A DNA stretch of 64,000 bases from Bradyrhizobium sp. ISRA430 (GCF_029909975.1 NZ_CP094516.1:1860001-1924000); one strand, 5' to 3'. Shown: positions 35,962-44,888, counted from the first letter of the stretch. The notes: generated by a model from the sequence alone, not told the origin. Translations and numbers: made by a program.

Positions 35962-36420
35962 ATGAGTGCAAAGCCGATCATCCGCAGGCCCGGCGAAGGC
36001 AAGCAGGTCAGGCTTGCCGGCCATCCCATGGCATTTCTGGTCACCGGCAACGACACGCGACACACCTCGATGTTCGAATGGACCATTCCGGCCGGCTTCT
36101 CGACCGGCCTGCATGTTCATCGCGTGCAGGAGGAGACGTTCTATGTCCTGGAGGGCGAGTGCGACTGGCAGGTCGGAAACGAGCGCGTGCGGGCCACGCC
36201 CGGCACCTACCTTTTTCTCCCGCCGGGCGTGCCACACAACATCGGCAACTCCTCCGACAAGGTCGCCCGCGTGCTCATGACGGTGTCCCCGCCCGGCCAC
36301 GAGCGCTACTTCGAGGAGCTGGCCGAGACCGTGGCGCGCGGCGGCGCGGCCGATCCCGCCGAGATCGCGGCTTTGCGGGCCCGCTATGACACGGATCAGC
36401 TATCGGCACTGAAGAGTTAG
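35962..36420 (+). CDS. Cupin-domain protein
   Basis: 152 residues from the ATG at 35962, with a GGAG just upstream. A single cupin barrel: motif 1 GLHVHRVQEETFYVLEG supplies two His and a Glu, and motif 2 PPGVPHNIGNSS the third His, so it should bind a metal. The C-terminal 40 residues are helical and charged. Many such proteins are small dioxygenases or sugar-binding sensors; the substrate is not deducible. It is divergently paired with the winged-helix/TPR regulator gene. Confidence 0.88.
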   Translation: MSAKPIIRRPGEGKQVRLAGHPMAFLVTGNDTRHTSMFEWTIPAGFSTGLHVHRVQEETFYVLEGECDWQVGNERVRATPGTYLFLPPGVPHNIGNSSDKVARVLMTVSPPGHERYFEELAETVARGGAADPAEIAALRARYDTDQLSALKS

Positions 36421-36513
36421 CCCCGCGTTGTCAATTTGGACGCCATGTGGGCTGGGTCGCGTTGATTGAGAGCGACCCGGCTGATATCAGGCAGGCAGCG
36501 TATGCAAATACAT

Positions 36514-36996
36514 TCAGCTCGCGCAGGAATGCGCCGTTATGCGCTCATTCCTGACGACAGCTTGAACCAGCTTGCGCGCGACGCCATCAAAGTCCGAGAG
36601 CTCGAGATAACCTTGAGCATAGGCTTCCCGCGTCAGGCGCTCAATGCGATGGTCGTCACCGGTCGACCATTGTTTGGCGATGTAGTCTGCGCCGGGCTGC
36701 CCAAAGATTTCAGGATAGCGTTCCATTTGGTTCTGGCGGTGGTAGTAGTATTCATTGATGGCGCTGATAAACTGCTTCCGCCCATCTCCCGCACAGCGCG
36801 CTCCGTAGGGACGCTCGAACGCCAGAGCAGCTTCGCTGCGCTGGCTTGCTCTCCCTTTCACCAGATACACTTCGTCGGAGCCATAGCCCGGACCGTCGAT
36901 CGCCGTTGGGCGCTGGACTGTGTGTTGCGGCGCGAACGCCCACGCGGCCACCTGACACACGATAAGGGCCCAGATGATGAACCAGCCACGGCTCAT
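36514..36996 (-). CDS. Exported or membrane-anchored protein, unknown function (second of an overlapping pair)
   Basis: 160 residues from the ATG at 36996 (MSRGWFIIWALIVCQVAAWA), a signal or anchor segment. The mature part is polar with two Cys (ARCAGDG and a C-terminal HSC) and the tyrosine-rich NEYYYHRQNQMERY. No family was recognised. The ATG overlaps the TGA of the upstream gene, so the two are translationally coupled. Confidence 0.6.
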   Translation of the reverse strand: MSRGWFIIWALIVCQVAAWAFAPQHTVQRPTAIDGPGYGSDEVYLVKGRASQRSEAALAFERPYGARCAGDGRKQFISAINEYYYHRQNQMERYPEIFGQPGADYIAKQWSTGDDHRIERLTREAYAQGYLELSDFDGVARKLVQAVVRNERITAHSCAS

Positions 36997-37598
36997 TTGG
37001 AGTTCGCCGTCGCGCGTTGTCGCGGCAGGCACACTGGAGACGGATCGGACCACAAGCCAGGCCCCGCGAAGGCAAACACAGCGAGGCGGATATCCTCTGG
37101 AAAATCCTCCTGGACGACGCCTTTTTGTTCGAACGCCTCAGCAAGCGCCGCCTTAACGCGAATATCCAGCGGTGTTGAATAGGCCGCATTCGCCTGATCA
37201 CGTTTCTTTTCGCTGCAGAACATCCCCAGCGCCGGATTTGGGCAGTCGTAAATCTTGATCCAGCCTCGCGCATAGGCGGACGTGGCTGCGATGAGGTTCG
37301 CTTTCATGGTCTTGTCGCACGGCGACATGGCGTAAGCGGTGCCTGCCTGGAGCGCGTCCATCCGCAGCGCATCGAGTTGTGGATCCTTGTCGCTTTGTAG
37401 GGTGTGCTCGGCTTCCCACATTTTTCGCTCACGAGCCTTTGCGCTCTCATCGCCGAACGACGCACTGAGCGTGGGCTTCAACCCACCGGTTGGTGAAGAG
37501 GTCGAAACAGGAAAGCCGCGAATCGCCCAGGAGACGCCGACGAATGTGGAGACGAACGCCATACATGCGAGAAGAGCAAATCGGCTCATGATGCGCAC
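36993..37598 (-). CDS. Exported protein, unknown function (first of an overlapping pair)
   Basis: 201 residues (or 198 from the ATG at 37589). A signal peptide (MSRFALLACMAFVSTFVGVSWA) is followed by a helical, charged mature region with Cys in SPCDKT, YDCPNPALGMFCSEKK and PVCLPR, which could form disulfides. No family was recognised. It shares a transcript with the overlapping gene at 36514-36996, so the products probably act together outside the cytoplasm. Confidence 0.6.
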   Translation of the reverse strand: MRIMSRFALLACMAFVSTFVGVSWAIRGFPVSTSSPTGGLKPTLSASFGDESAKARERKMWEAEHTLQSDKDPQLDALRMDALQAGTAYAMSPCDKTMKANLIAATSAYARGWIKIYDCPNPALGMFCSEKKRDQANAAYSTPLDIRVKAALAEAFEQKGVVQEDFPEDIRLAVFAFAGPGLWSDPSPVCLPRQRATANSK

Positions 37599-37875
37599 TC
37601 AAATTAGCCGCCACAACCTAGCCGTGTTACGTTAAGAGAAGTATTAATTTGCGGGTTCCGCTGCACAGGGTAAATGAACGTCTAAGAATGCCGTGCAGAT
37701 TGAGCCACCGACGTCACCGAATGAGCCGTTTGAAGCATTCGCATCGCACGAGGCAACAAAGATCGGATTGTAGCCATCGGCTTCATGGTCATTTACATCC
37801 TTGGATTGCGTTAAACGTTGCTGAACACGTCGCAAGGCATAACCGCCCGCACGTAGCGACGCGGAGGACAACGAC

Positions 37876-39479
37876 ATGTGGCAGCCAGTTTGGCAGTTCC
37901 TGACCGCATCGGCTGTCGCACTCGGCTCTCTGATCGTGCCAGTCAGTGGGATCGCTCAAAACGCTCCTGCTCTGCCGACCCAGAGTCCCGGCCAGCCGCC
38001 GAGGCCCGTCGTCGCGTTCGATCTCGATGCGCATATCGCACAATCATTGGCGCCGGGCCTGCGGTATTATGCATTCCAGGAGCAGATCAAGGTACCCTTC
38101 AACGTCCATGACCTTGATCGCGACGGCGCGATTACGGAGGTCGACCGTCAGCGCAACCGCTCGAAGCATGAAGCCATGCATCGCGCCCATCAGATCGCCC
38201 TGATGCTTCAAGCCGATCTGAACAGTGACGGCATTATCACCACCGACGAACTCACGATCTTCGCGCGCCACCAGTCGCATTTTATCCCGGGAGAAGGACC
38301 CGAGAGCGACGCCCGGCGGCTCGAACAGGCACGGCGAGTCGTGGAGAGCCGAATGCGCGCCGATACGAATGGCGACGGCCGGATCGATTGGGACGAGACC
38401 TTTGCTTACGCGCGGAAATTCCCGGCGGCCCCGGGAACCGATTTCGACGCGCCTTACCGCATCCTGGTGAGCTATGACGCCGACGGCGACGGTAAGACCA
38501 CGTTCAAAGAATATGCCGAAGCGATGGAGCTGCGCTTTGCGGCCGTCGATACCGACGGAGACGGCGTGACCTCGCGCGCCGAATTCGATGGCTATTGGCA
38601 GCGCGCAGGTCTGCCGGCGCCGCGCGTCAACGAGATTCAACCAAGCTACGACGAAAAGCTGGCCATCGAGTGCGCTGTCCCCAAAGCCGGAAAAGATCTC
38701 AGGTTCGTGCTCTTCAACGGGCATGAGCCGCTCGCGTTGTCGACGGCAGCGCTCGGTTCGCAGGATGAGGAAACGCGTACAAGGTCATCATCGAGCCCGG
38801 CGGCGAGCCGCTCTATCTGGTCATGATCGCGTGGGATCGCATGATCTGGCAGTTCGAAGGCGCAGTCTACCGCGTGAAGCGTGTCATTCTGGCCGGCGGA
38901 GCGCCCAACGAAGGCGAATATCCGGCGGTCGGGGCCACTGGCCTCCCAAGTGAGGTCGTCACAATTGCCAAAGCAGGCCGGTGCAACAGCTTCTGGGTCA
39001 ACATGACCGAACGCAATCCGAAAGAGACATCGTATAGGAGCAAGCTTCTTCTCGGACGCGACCCGGACATTGTCCTGACGGCCAAGCAGATGTGGAATGT
39101 GAAGCTGCCGTCGGGAACGACATCGATCCCGGATCCGGCCGACGCAGACAAAATATTCTCCAACCTTAATCCTGCCTGGCGCGAGGTTCGTGCGGATTTC
39201 CTCCGCTCCTATCCAGGTGGATTGATGTCGGTCGATGCGGCGGCCGTCATCGGTGCACAGGCCGTCACGCGTTACGAGGTCTTGCCGCAGGAGGCCGGCC
39301 TTTTGCAGCTCCTGACCGACGGAACACTGGTCCGCAATGGACGTGGCGAATTCGTCGTCACCCGTCAGACCCGCTTCCCGGCGGGGCTCGCCGGAGGTCA
39401 TTCCGTCAGCTTCGTCGTCCCCAACGGCGTGCCGCGGCCGGCAGGCAATCCCGGCCACTCCAAGGTGACAATGGAGTAG
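37876..39479 (+). pseudogene. Exported multi-EF-hand protein with a single frameshift
   Basis: Frame 1 runs 37876-38826. It has a signal peptide (to about residue 28), five EF-hand loops (DLDRDGAITEVD, DLNSDGIITTDE, DTNGDGRIDWDE, DADGDGKTTFKE, DTDGDGVTSRAE) and then the beginning of a new domain, LRFVLFNGHEPLAL. Frame 3 then continues it: AYKVIIEPGGEPLYLVMIAW through VTME* at 39479. Frame 3 has a stop at 38766-38768, so the shift must fall just after that, near 38770-38780. Restoring one base gives 534 residues. Without it the first frame ends in nonsense (TRTRSSSSPAASRSIWS). It may be a real mutation or a sequencing error. A second EF-hand gene follows 4 bp later. Confidence 0.7.
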
Positions 39480-39483
39480 CGGC

Positions 39484-40203
39484 ATGATCTCCCGAATTCT
39501 TAGAGAACCGTCATTGCTCGCGCCGCCGTTGTTGGCGGTTGCAATTCTCAGCAACGCCGCTTGCGCTCAACCCGCACCAACTCCCGCGGCATCGGCGCGA
39601 TCGCTACTTGGGCGCTCCACCCTGGCCGGCGAGACGCTCGTGCAGTACCTCGACAGGCGCGGCGAGGAGTTTCGCAAATTCGACGTGGATGGCGATAGCG
39701 AAATCACTGAAGCCGACCTCAAGCTGCAACGTCAGATCAACGAAGCCGCCGTCCGCGCGGGAGCGCTGTCCTCGCTTCTCCAGTTCGACCTCGATGGCGA
39801 CGGCGTCGTGACTCGGGACGAGATCGAAACTTACCTCGCCGGAAACATGATGATGATATTGCTGTCGCAGAGTCGCGGCGACGCCGCCGACGCCGACCGT
39901 CAATTCCAATCGGCGGTGACGCAGGCGATGGCTCCGGACACCAACGGCGACGGTCGCATCGATGCCGCGGAGATGCTTGCAACAGCCGCGAAGCACGCAA
40001 TCCGCTTCGGTGGCAATTCGCTGCAATGGGTCGCACTCACACTCGATGAGAATGGCGACGGGCGCGTCACGCGGGTGGAATATCTGCGGGCTGCGGAGGC
40101 AATTTTTTGGACCATCGACAGCAACGGGGACGGCGTCCTCTCCAAGGAGGAGATCGATGCATTCAGCAAGCAGGACGTTCAGGCGACGAAAACTACCAAG
40201 TGA
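39484..40203 (+). CDS. Exported EF-hand calcium-binding protein
   Basis: 239 residues. A signal peptide (to about residue 30, ending NAACAQPAP) is followed by five EF-hand loops: DVDGDSEITEAD, DLDGDGVVTRDE, DTNGDGRIDAAE, DENGDGRVTRVE and DSNGDGVLSKEE. Each keeps the Asp/Asn positions 1, 3 and 5 and a Glu or Asp at 12, so calcium binding is likely. It lies 4 bp after the frameshifted EF-hand gene, shares its repeat architecture and is probably cotranscribed. Likely a periplasmic calcium sensor or buffer. Confidence 0.85.
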   Translation: MISRILREPSLLAPPLLAVAILSNAACAQPAPTPAASARSLLGRSTLAGETLVQYLDRRGEEFRKFDVDGDSEITEADLKLQRQINEAAVRAGALSSLLQFDLDGDGVVTRDEIETYLAGNMMMILLSQSRGDAADADRQFQSAVTQAMAPDTNGDGRIDAAEMLATAAKHAIRFGGNSLQWVALTLDENGDGRVTRVEYLRAAEAIFWTIDSNGDGVLSKEEIDAFSKQDVQATKTTK

Positions 40204-40208
40204 TAGCC

Positions 40209-40601
40209 TTACTCCGCCCCTTGCCCCAGCCGCTCGACGAGATGCGCGCGCGAGGGAGCAGGCTCGAACGGATCGGCGAAATATTGCGTCTCGTGCGCGA
40301 CCAGGTCGTCACGGAATTCCATAATGCTCACCACGTAAGATGGCACACCGTCATAGGTCAGGACGAATTCCGTCACCCATAGATCGCCGCCGCCGACAAT
40401 TCGCCGGACCGTGAGGCGTTTCCTGTTCGGTTGAAGGAAACGGCTCTCCTGAATGTTCCCGCGACCGTGGATCCGCTCACCCGATTGCGGATAATCAAGC
40501 ACGGCATCATCGCGATAGATGTCATGCTCGGCCTCGAAATCGTTTGCGTCCGAAGCATCCCAATGGTGCTGAAGCGCCATCATCTTGGCCCGATCATCCA
40601 T
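40209..40601 (-). CDS. SnoaL-like / NTF2-fold protein
   Basis: 130 residues. The cone-shaped NTF2-like fold is indicated by MALQHHWDASDANDFEAEHD at the N-terminus, YRDDAVLDYPQSGERIHGRG, and the two beta-strand blocks WVTEFVLTYDGVPSYVVSIM and DDLVAHETQYFADPF. The nuclear-transport-factor-2-like family includes isomerases, dehydratases and many ligand-binding proteins; function open. It is convergent with the EF-hand gene and divergent from the MocR gene. Confidence 0.85.
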   Translation of the reverse strand: MDDRAKMMALQHHWDASDANDFEAEHDIYRDDAVLDYPQSGERIHGRGNIQESRFLQPNRKRLTVRRIVGGGDLWVTEFVLTYDGVPSYVVSIMEFRDDLVAHETQYFADPFEPAPSRAHLVERLGQGAE

Positions 40602-40743
40602 ATCGACCTCCGATCCAGGCTTCCCTCATCGACCCAGCAGCACACTCTTGAAGCTGCCGCCTCCGGGAATGAAGCTATACAACGCGGCCCTCACTTCGTA
40701 CTGATCACGAGCGTGAGATATCGCTCCTTCCCGCGAACGACGG

Positions 40744-42228
40744 ATGGTCGAGATGAAAACGAGTCCCGGACGCCGCGCCGGCCGGATGGGAGCGCGCCAG
40801 ATCTACGAGGCGCTGAGGGATCAGATCCTGGCGCGGGTTTACGGCACTGACGATCTCTTGCCGTCGTCGCGGGCGCTCGCCGACGAGATGGGCGTGGCGC
40901 GTTCGACCGTCACCGTCGCCTACGAGCAGCTTGCCGCTGAGGGCTTTATCGAGACACGCCACGGCGCGCGGCCACGCGTCGCCCGCGCCGTCGTCGAGCG
41001 GGGACGAGCGCGCGCCGCGTCCCGGCCGTCGACACGCAAGGCGCGGCTGTCGAAGTTCGGCGAGCAGTTGCGGCAGGACCCGCCGCGCTGGAGCGAGCCG
41101 CCGCGCGGTCTGGTCGCGAACTTCCGGTACGGCGAGCTTTCGCCGTCGGACTTTCCCGCGCTGGCGTGGAAGAAGGCCGCGGTCGCGGCGATGAACCGCA
41201 AGCGCGAACGGCTGGCCTATGACGATCCGTGCGGCTCGCTGCGGCTCCGCACGGCACTTCAAGGATATCTGTGGCGATCGCGAACCGTGCGATGCGAGGT
41301 CGACCAGATCGTTGTCGTGAACGGCTCGCAGCAGGGCCTCGACATCTGCGCGCGCCTGCTGCTCGACGCCGGCGACCGCTTCGTCATGGAGGATCCCGGA
41401 TACCTGATGGCGCGGCACACTTTTGCGGCGACGGGCGCCGTGGCGATCCCAATTCCGGTCGATCAGGACGGCCTCGAGACCGAGCGCCTCGACGGCGTCG
41501 AGGCTCGCCTCGCCTATGTGACGCCGTCGCATCAATATCCGCTGGGCGGCGTCCTGCCGATCGGACGCCGGCACCAGTTGCTCGCCTGGGCGAGGAGGGC
41601 CGACGCTTGTGTGATCGAGGACGACTACGACAGCGAGTACCGCTACGACACCAAGCCGATCCCGCCGCTGCATGCGCTCGAAGGCAGCGACAACGTGATC
41701 TATCTCGGGACCATCTCCAAGACACTCTCTCCGACGCTGCGCATCGGCTATCTGGTGGTGCCCTCCGGGCTTCGGTCCCTGTTCGGCGCCGCCAAGCAGA
41801 TCATGGACCGGCACACACCGCTGCTCGAGCAGGAGGCCCTCGCCGCGATGCTGGAGAGCGGCGCCTATGAGAGCCACGTCCGGCGTGTCCGCCGGCGCAA
41901 CGCCGAACGCCAGCAGGCGCTGCTCAGTGCCTTACGCCGCCGGTTCGGCGACCGGGTCCGGATCGACGGCGCAGCCGCCGGCCTGCATGTGGTGGCGTGG
42001 TTCGACGACCTGCCGCAAACGCGCGAAGCGGCGTTGATCGAGGCGGCCCGCGCAAAGGGCGTCGGCATCTATCCCATCTCCGCACTGTTCGACGGGCGCC
42101 GCCCGGGCCGCCGCAGGTCGCGGGAGGCGGTCGGCCTCGTCATGGGCTATTCGGCGCTCGAGATCGCACAGATCGAGCACGGCTGCCGGCTCCTCGCCCG
42201 AGCCGTCGACGAGGTCAGCAGCAAATAA
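40744..42228 (+). CDS. MocR-type regulator (GntR winged helix fused to aminotransferase fold)
   Basis: 494 residues. The N-terminal GntR winged helix spans residues 15-80 (LLPSSRALADEMGVARSTVTVAYEQL). The rest is a fold-type I aminotransferase domain with the PLP lysine K326 in GTISKTLSPTLRIGY and the cofactor-binding EDDYDSEYRYD. MocR proteins use PLP or a PLP adduct as effector; PdxR, which controls vitamin B6 genes, is the best known. Directly downstream are a candidate operator, a PaiB-like gene and a YdcZ-like gene, so this regulator probably controls them and perhaps itself. Confidence 0.9.
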   Translation: MVEMKTSPGRRAGRMGARQIYEALRDQILARVYGTDDLLPSSRALADEMGVARSTVTVAYEQLAAEGFIETRHGARPRVARAVVERGRARAASRPSTRKARLSKFGEQLRQDPPRWSEPPRGLVANFRYGELSPSDFPALAWKKAAVAAMNRKRERLAYDDPCGSLRLRTALQGYLWRSRTVRCEVDQIVVVNGSQQGLDICARLLLDAGDRFVMEDPGYLMARHTFAATGAVAIPIPVDQDGLETERLDGVEARLAYVTPSHQYPLGGVLPIGRRHQLLAWARRADACVIEDDYDSEYRYDTKPIPPLHALEGSDNVIYLGTISKTLSPTLRIGYLVVPSGLRSLFGAAKQIMDRHTPLLEQEALAAMLESGAYESHVRRVRRRNAERQQALLSALRRRFGDRVRIDGAAAGLHVVAWFDDLPQTREAALIEAARAKGVGIYPISALFDGRRPGRRRSREAVGLVMGYSALEIAQIEHGCRLLARAVDEVSSK

Positions 42229-42274
42229 CTGGACTGGTAAAATCTCTTCGAACTGGTCGTTTCCTGCAGACCAG
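42229..42274. promoter_or_regulatory. Candidate MocR operator, repeated ACTGGT with one inverted copy
   Basis: ACTGGT occurs at 42233-42238 and again at 42252-42257 (19-bp spacing), followed by the inverted copy GACCAG at 42269-42274. Two direct repeats plus one inverted copy is the arrangement known for MocR/PdxR binding sites. It lies just after the regulator gene and ahead of the PaiB-like gene. Confidence 0.55.
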
Positions 42275-42281
42275 ATTTCGA

Positions 42282-42305
42282 CTATCTCCGAGCTAACGGA
42301 GATAG
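42282..42305 (+). promoter_or_regulatory. Perfect hairpin that contains the PaiB-like gene's ribosome-binding site
   Basis: Arms CTATCTCCG (42282-42290) and CGGAGATAG (42297-42305) with loop AGCTAA form a perfect 9-bp stem. The 3' arm contains GGAG, the evident Shine-Dalgarno for the ATG at 42309. If the stem forms in RNA the ribosome site is buried; alternatively the symmetry may be a DNA operator. Confidence 0.5.
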
Positions 42306-42308
42306 ACC

Positions 42309-42938
42309 ATGTACATACCACCCGCCTTCAGGGACGACGACATCGCGAGCATTCGGGCCAGCATCCGCACCGCGCGCCTCGCCAGCCTGGTCACGGCCAC
42401 GGCCGACGGTCCGGTGGCCACCCCGCTGCCGCTCTTCCTCGACGAGAGCGAAGGCGAGCACGGCGTGCTCTACGGCCATCTGGCGAAGGCCAATCCGCAA
42501 TGGCAGCTAGCCCCGATCGGTCACGCGCTGGCGATCTTTGCCGGTCCCAACGCTTATGTGACGCCGTCCTGGTACGCGACCAAACAGGAGACCGGAAAGG
42601 TCGTGCCGACCTGGAACTACATCGCCGTGCATGCCTACGGCCCGGTGGAATTCTTCCACGAACCTGAACGGTTGCTCGATGCGGTCACGCGGCTCACCAA
42701 CAGGCATGAAGGATCGCGCGCCAAGCCTTGGGCCGTCACCGACGCCCCCGCCGACTTCATCGCCGCGCAGCTCCGTGGAATCGTGGGCCTGCGCATTCCC
42801 GTGGTGCGGTTCGAGGGCAAGCGCAAGATGAGCCAGAACCGTCCCGAGGCCGACCGTATCGGCGTCGCGGCCGGGCTCGCGGCCAGCGAGGACGCCGGCG
42901 ATCGCGAGGTTGCTCCCCTGATCCCGCTTCCGGCTTGA
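42309..42938 (+). CDS. PaiB-like FMN-binding split-barrel protein
   Basis: 209 residues. The hallmark start MYIPPAFRDDD, TARLASLVTATADGPVATPLP and the later YVTPSWYATKQETGKVVPTWNY match PaiB/FMN-binding negative transcriptional regulator proteins. PaiB of Bacillus was linked to repression of sporulation and protease genes, but the fold is that of flavin-dependent small-molecule enzymes, so an oxidoreductase role is equally possible. It lies downstream of a MocR gene and ahead of a YdcZ-like transporter gene. Confidence 0.9.
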   Translation: MYIPPAFRDDDIASIRASIRTARLASLVTATADGPVATPLPLFLDESEGEHGVLYGHLAKANPQWQLAPIGHALAIFAGPNAYVTPSWYATKQETGKVVPTWNYIAVHAYGPVEFFHEPERLLDAVTRLTNRHEGSRAKPWAVTDAPADFIAAQLRGIVGLRIPVVRFEGKRKMSQNRPEADRIGVAAGLAASEDAGDREVAPLIPLPA

Positions 42939-42971
42939 ACGAGGCACGCGGCGGCGAGCCGGAGAACCAGG

Positions 42972-43430
42972 GTGGACCAAGAGATGTTGAAGCTGACGTT
43001 TCCGATGATCCTGGCCATGGCGGCCGGGATCTGCCTCGTTGTGCAACAGGCGCTCAACGCGAACCTGCGGACGGCGTTGAGCTCGGCTGCCTGGTCGGGC
43101 TTCATGAGCTACTTCATCGGCGTCCTCTGCATGGCGGCGCTGGCGCTCCTCTTGCGAGATCCTGTCCCTTCGGCTGCGACCGCGGCCCGAATACCCTGGT
43201 TCGCATGGAGCGGCGGACTGTTCGGCGCCATCTACATCGGCTTGGGAATCTTTCTCGTCCCGCAGCTCGGCGCGGCTACATTCTTTGCGCTACTGATCGC
43301 CGGCCAGATGTTCGGATCGATCGCGCTCGACCATTTCGGTGCGATGGGCGTTCCCGTCCATCCCGTTAGCGCAATCCGGATCATCGGCGCCGCGCTGCTG
43401 GTCGGCGGCGTCGTCCTGATTCGCATGTAG
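42972..43430 (+). CDS. YdcZ/DMT-superfamily small membrane transporter
   Basis: 152 residues from a GTG at 42972 (an ATG at 42984 is possible). Five hydrophobic segments. ICLVVQQALNANLRTALSSAAWSGFMSYF and WFAWSGGLFGAIYIGLGIF mark the DUF606/YdcZ half-size EamA family of drug/metabolite transporters. As half-size transporters, they probably dimerise. It follows the PaiB-like gene by 33 bp and is probably controlled by the same MocR regulator. Confidence 0.85.
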   Translation: MDQEMLKLTFPMILAMAAGICLVVQQALNANLRTALSSAAWSGFMSYFIGVLCMAALALLLRDPVPSAATAARIPWFAWSGGLFGAIYIGLGIFLVPQLGAATFFALLIAGQMFGSIALDHFGAMGVPVHPVSAIRIIGAALLVGGVVLIRM

Positions 43431-43481
43431 GGCGGCGCGGCAGCTTGCTGGGCATCGCGCGCCGCCTTCCAGCGACGTGCC

Positions 43482-44870
43482 CTATTCCGCCGCCTGGCGC
43501 ACGTGGCGCGCGGTCGGCGTGCGCATGGTGACGAGTTCTTCGGCCGCGGTCGGGTGCAGCGCGATGGTCGCGTCGAAATCGGCCTTGGTCGCCTTCATCT
43601 TCACGGCGATGGCGACCGCCTGGATGATCTCGGCGGCGGCATCGCCGACGATGTGGCAGCCGAGCACACGGTCGGACGAGCCGTCGACGACGAGCTTCAT
43701 CAGCACGCGGGTGTCGCGGCCGGACATCGTCGCCTTAATCGGACGGAACGTCGTCTTGTAGATGTCGACGTGGCTAAACTGCGCGCGCGCCTCGGTCTCG
43801 GTCAGCCCGACGGTGCCGACCTCCGGCTGCGAGAACACGGCAGTCGGGACGTTGGCATGATCGACCCTGACCTCGCGCTTGCCGAACACGGTGTCGGCGA
43901 AGGCGTGGCCCTCGCGGATCGCCACCGGCGTCAGGTTGAAGCGATGGGTAACGTCGCCGATCGCGTAGATGTTGTCGACCGAGCTCTTCGAGAAATGGTC
44001 GACCGCAATGCCGCCGTTCTTCGGATTGATGGCGACGCCGGCCTTGTCGAGGCCGAGATTGGCGACGTTGGGGTGACGGCCGATCGCGAACATCACCTGG
44101 TCGGAGGCAACGCTCGAGCCATTCGACAGATGGCTGGTGAATTCGTCGCCGTGGCGATCGACCCTGGTCACCGTGCAGCCGGTGAGGATGGTGATGCCCT
44201 GATTCTCCATCTCGGCGCGGACGTGGGCGCGGACGTCGTCGTCGAAGCCGCGCAGGATGTTGTCGCCGCGATAGATCACGGTGACGTCGGAGCCGTAGCC
44301 GGCGAAGATGCCGGCGAATTCCAGCGCGATGTAGCCGCCGCCCTGGATCACGATCCGCTTCGGCAGCTTCTTCAGATGGAACGCCTCGTTGGAGGAGATC
44401 ACGTGCTCGATGCCGGGGATGGAAGCCCCGTGGTTGGGCGCGCCGCCGGTGGCGATCAGGATGTACCTTGCCCTGATCTTGCGGTCGTTCTCGAGCAGGC
44501 GAACGGTGTGGGCGCCTTCCAGCACCGCGCGGCTCTTCACGATCTGCGCGCCCGACTTCTCGACGTTGGTCGTGTAGGCCGCCTCCAGCCGCGCGATCTC
44601 CTTGTCCTTGTTGGCGATCAGCGTCGGCCAGTCGAACGTGGCTGTCGGAATGGTCCAGCCAAAACCTGCGGCGTCCTCGATCTCGTGACGGACGTGCGAT
44701 CCGATCACGAACAGCTTCTTGGGCACGCAGCCGCGGATCACGCAGGTGCCGCCCATGCGGTACTCTTCCGCGATCATCACGCGGGCGCCGTGACCGGCCG
44801 CGATGCGCGCGGCGCGCACGCCGCCCGAACCGCCACCGATGACAAAGAGGTCGACGTCGAATTCAGCCAT
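43482..44870 (-). CDS. gor: Glutathione-disulfide reductase
   Basis: 462 residues. An FAD- and NADPH-dependent flavoprotein reducing glutathione disulfide. FAD motif GGGSGGVRAAR is at the N-terminus, the redox-active pair is C43/C48 in GGTCVIRGCVPKK, a second Rossmann motif is GGGYIALEFAGIF, and the C-terminal interface supplies His in LHPTAAEELVTMR. It is the third gene of a probable rpiA-DUF2059-gor string, separated from DUF2059 by 125 bp that hold a hairpin and a repeat. Confidence 0.94.
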   Translation of the reverse strand: MAEFDVDLFVIGGGSGGVRAARIAAGHGARVMIAEEYRMGGTCVIRGCVPKKLFVIGSHVRHEIEDAAGFGWTIPTATFDWPTLIANKDKEIARLEAAYTTNVEKSGAQIVKSRAVLEGAHTVRLLENDRKIRARYILIATGGAPNHGASIPGIEHVISSNEAFHLKKLPKRIVIQGGGYIALEFAGIFAGYGSDVTVIYRGDNILRGFDDDVRAHVRAEMENQGITILTGCTVTRVDRHGDEFTSHLSNGSSVASDQVMFAIGRHPNVANLGLDKAGVAINPKNGGIAVDHFSKSSVDNIYAIGDVTHRFNLTPVAIREGHAFADTVFGKREVRVDHANVPTAVFSQPEVGTVGLTETEARAQFSHVDIYKTTFRPIKATMSGRDTRVLMKLVVDGSSDRVLGCHIVGDAAAEIIQAVAIAVKMKATKADFDATIALHPTAAEELVTMRTPTARHVRQAAE

Positions 44871-44888
44871 TGTCCACTCCGACCTCTA

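Noticed and set aside
37644..37877. 77-codon minus-strand frame ahead of the EF-hand gene
   Set aside because: It starts inside the EF-hand gene's ribosome-binding region, has no Shine-Dalgarno and no recognised family. Its Cys/Asn-rich end is mildly protein-like, so it could be a fragment, but support is too weak.
38766..38785. Programmed -1 frameshift in the first EF-hand gene
   Set aside because: No X-XXY-YYZ slippery heptamer is in phase at the only possible site and no downstream stem was obvious, so mutation or sequencing error is preferred.
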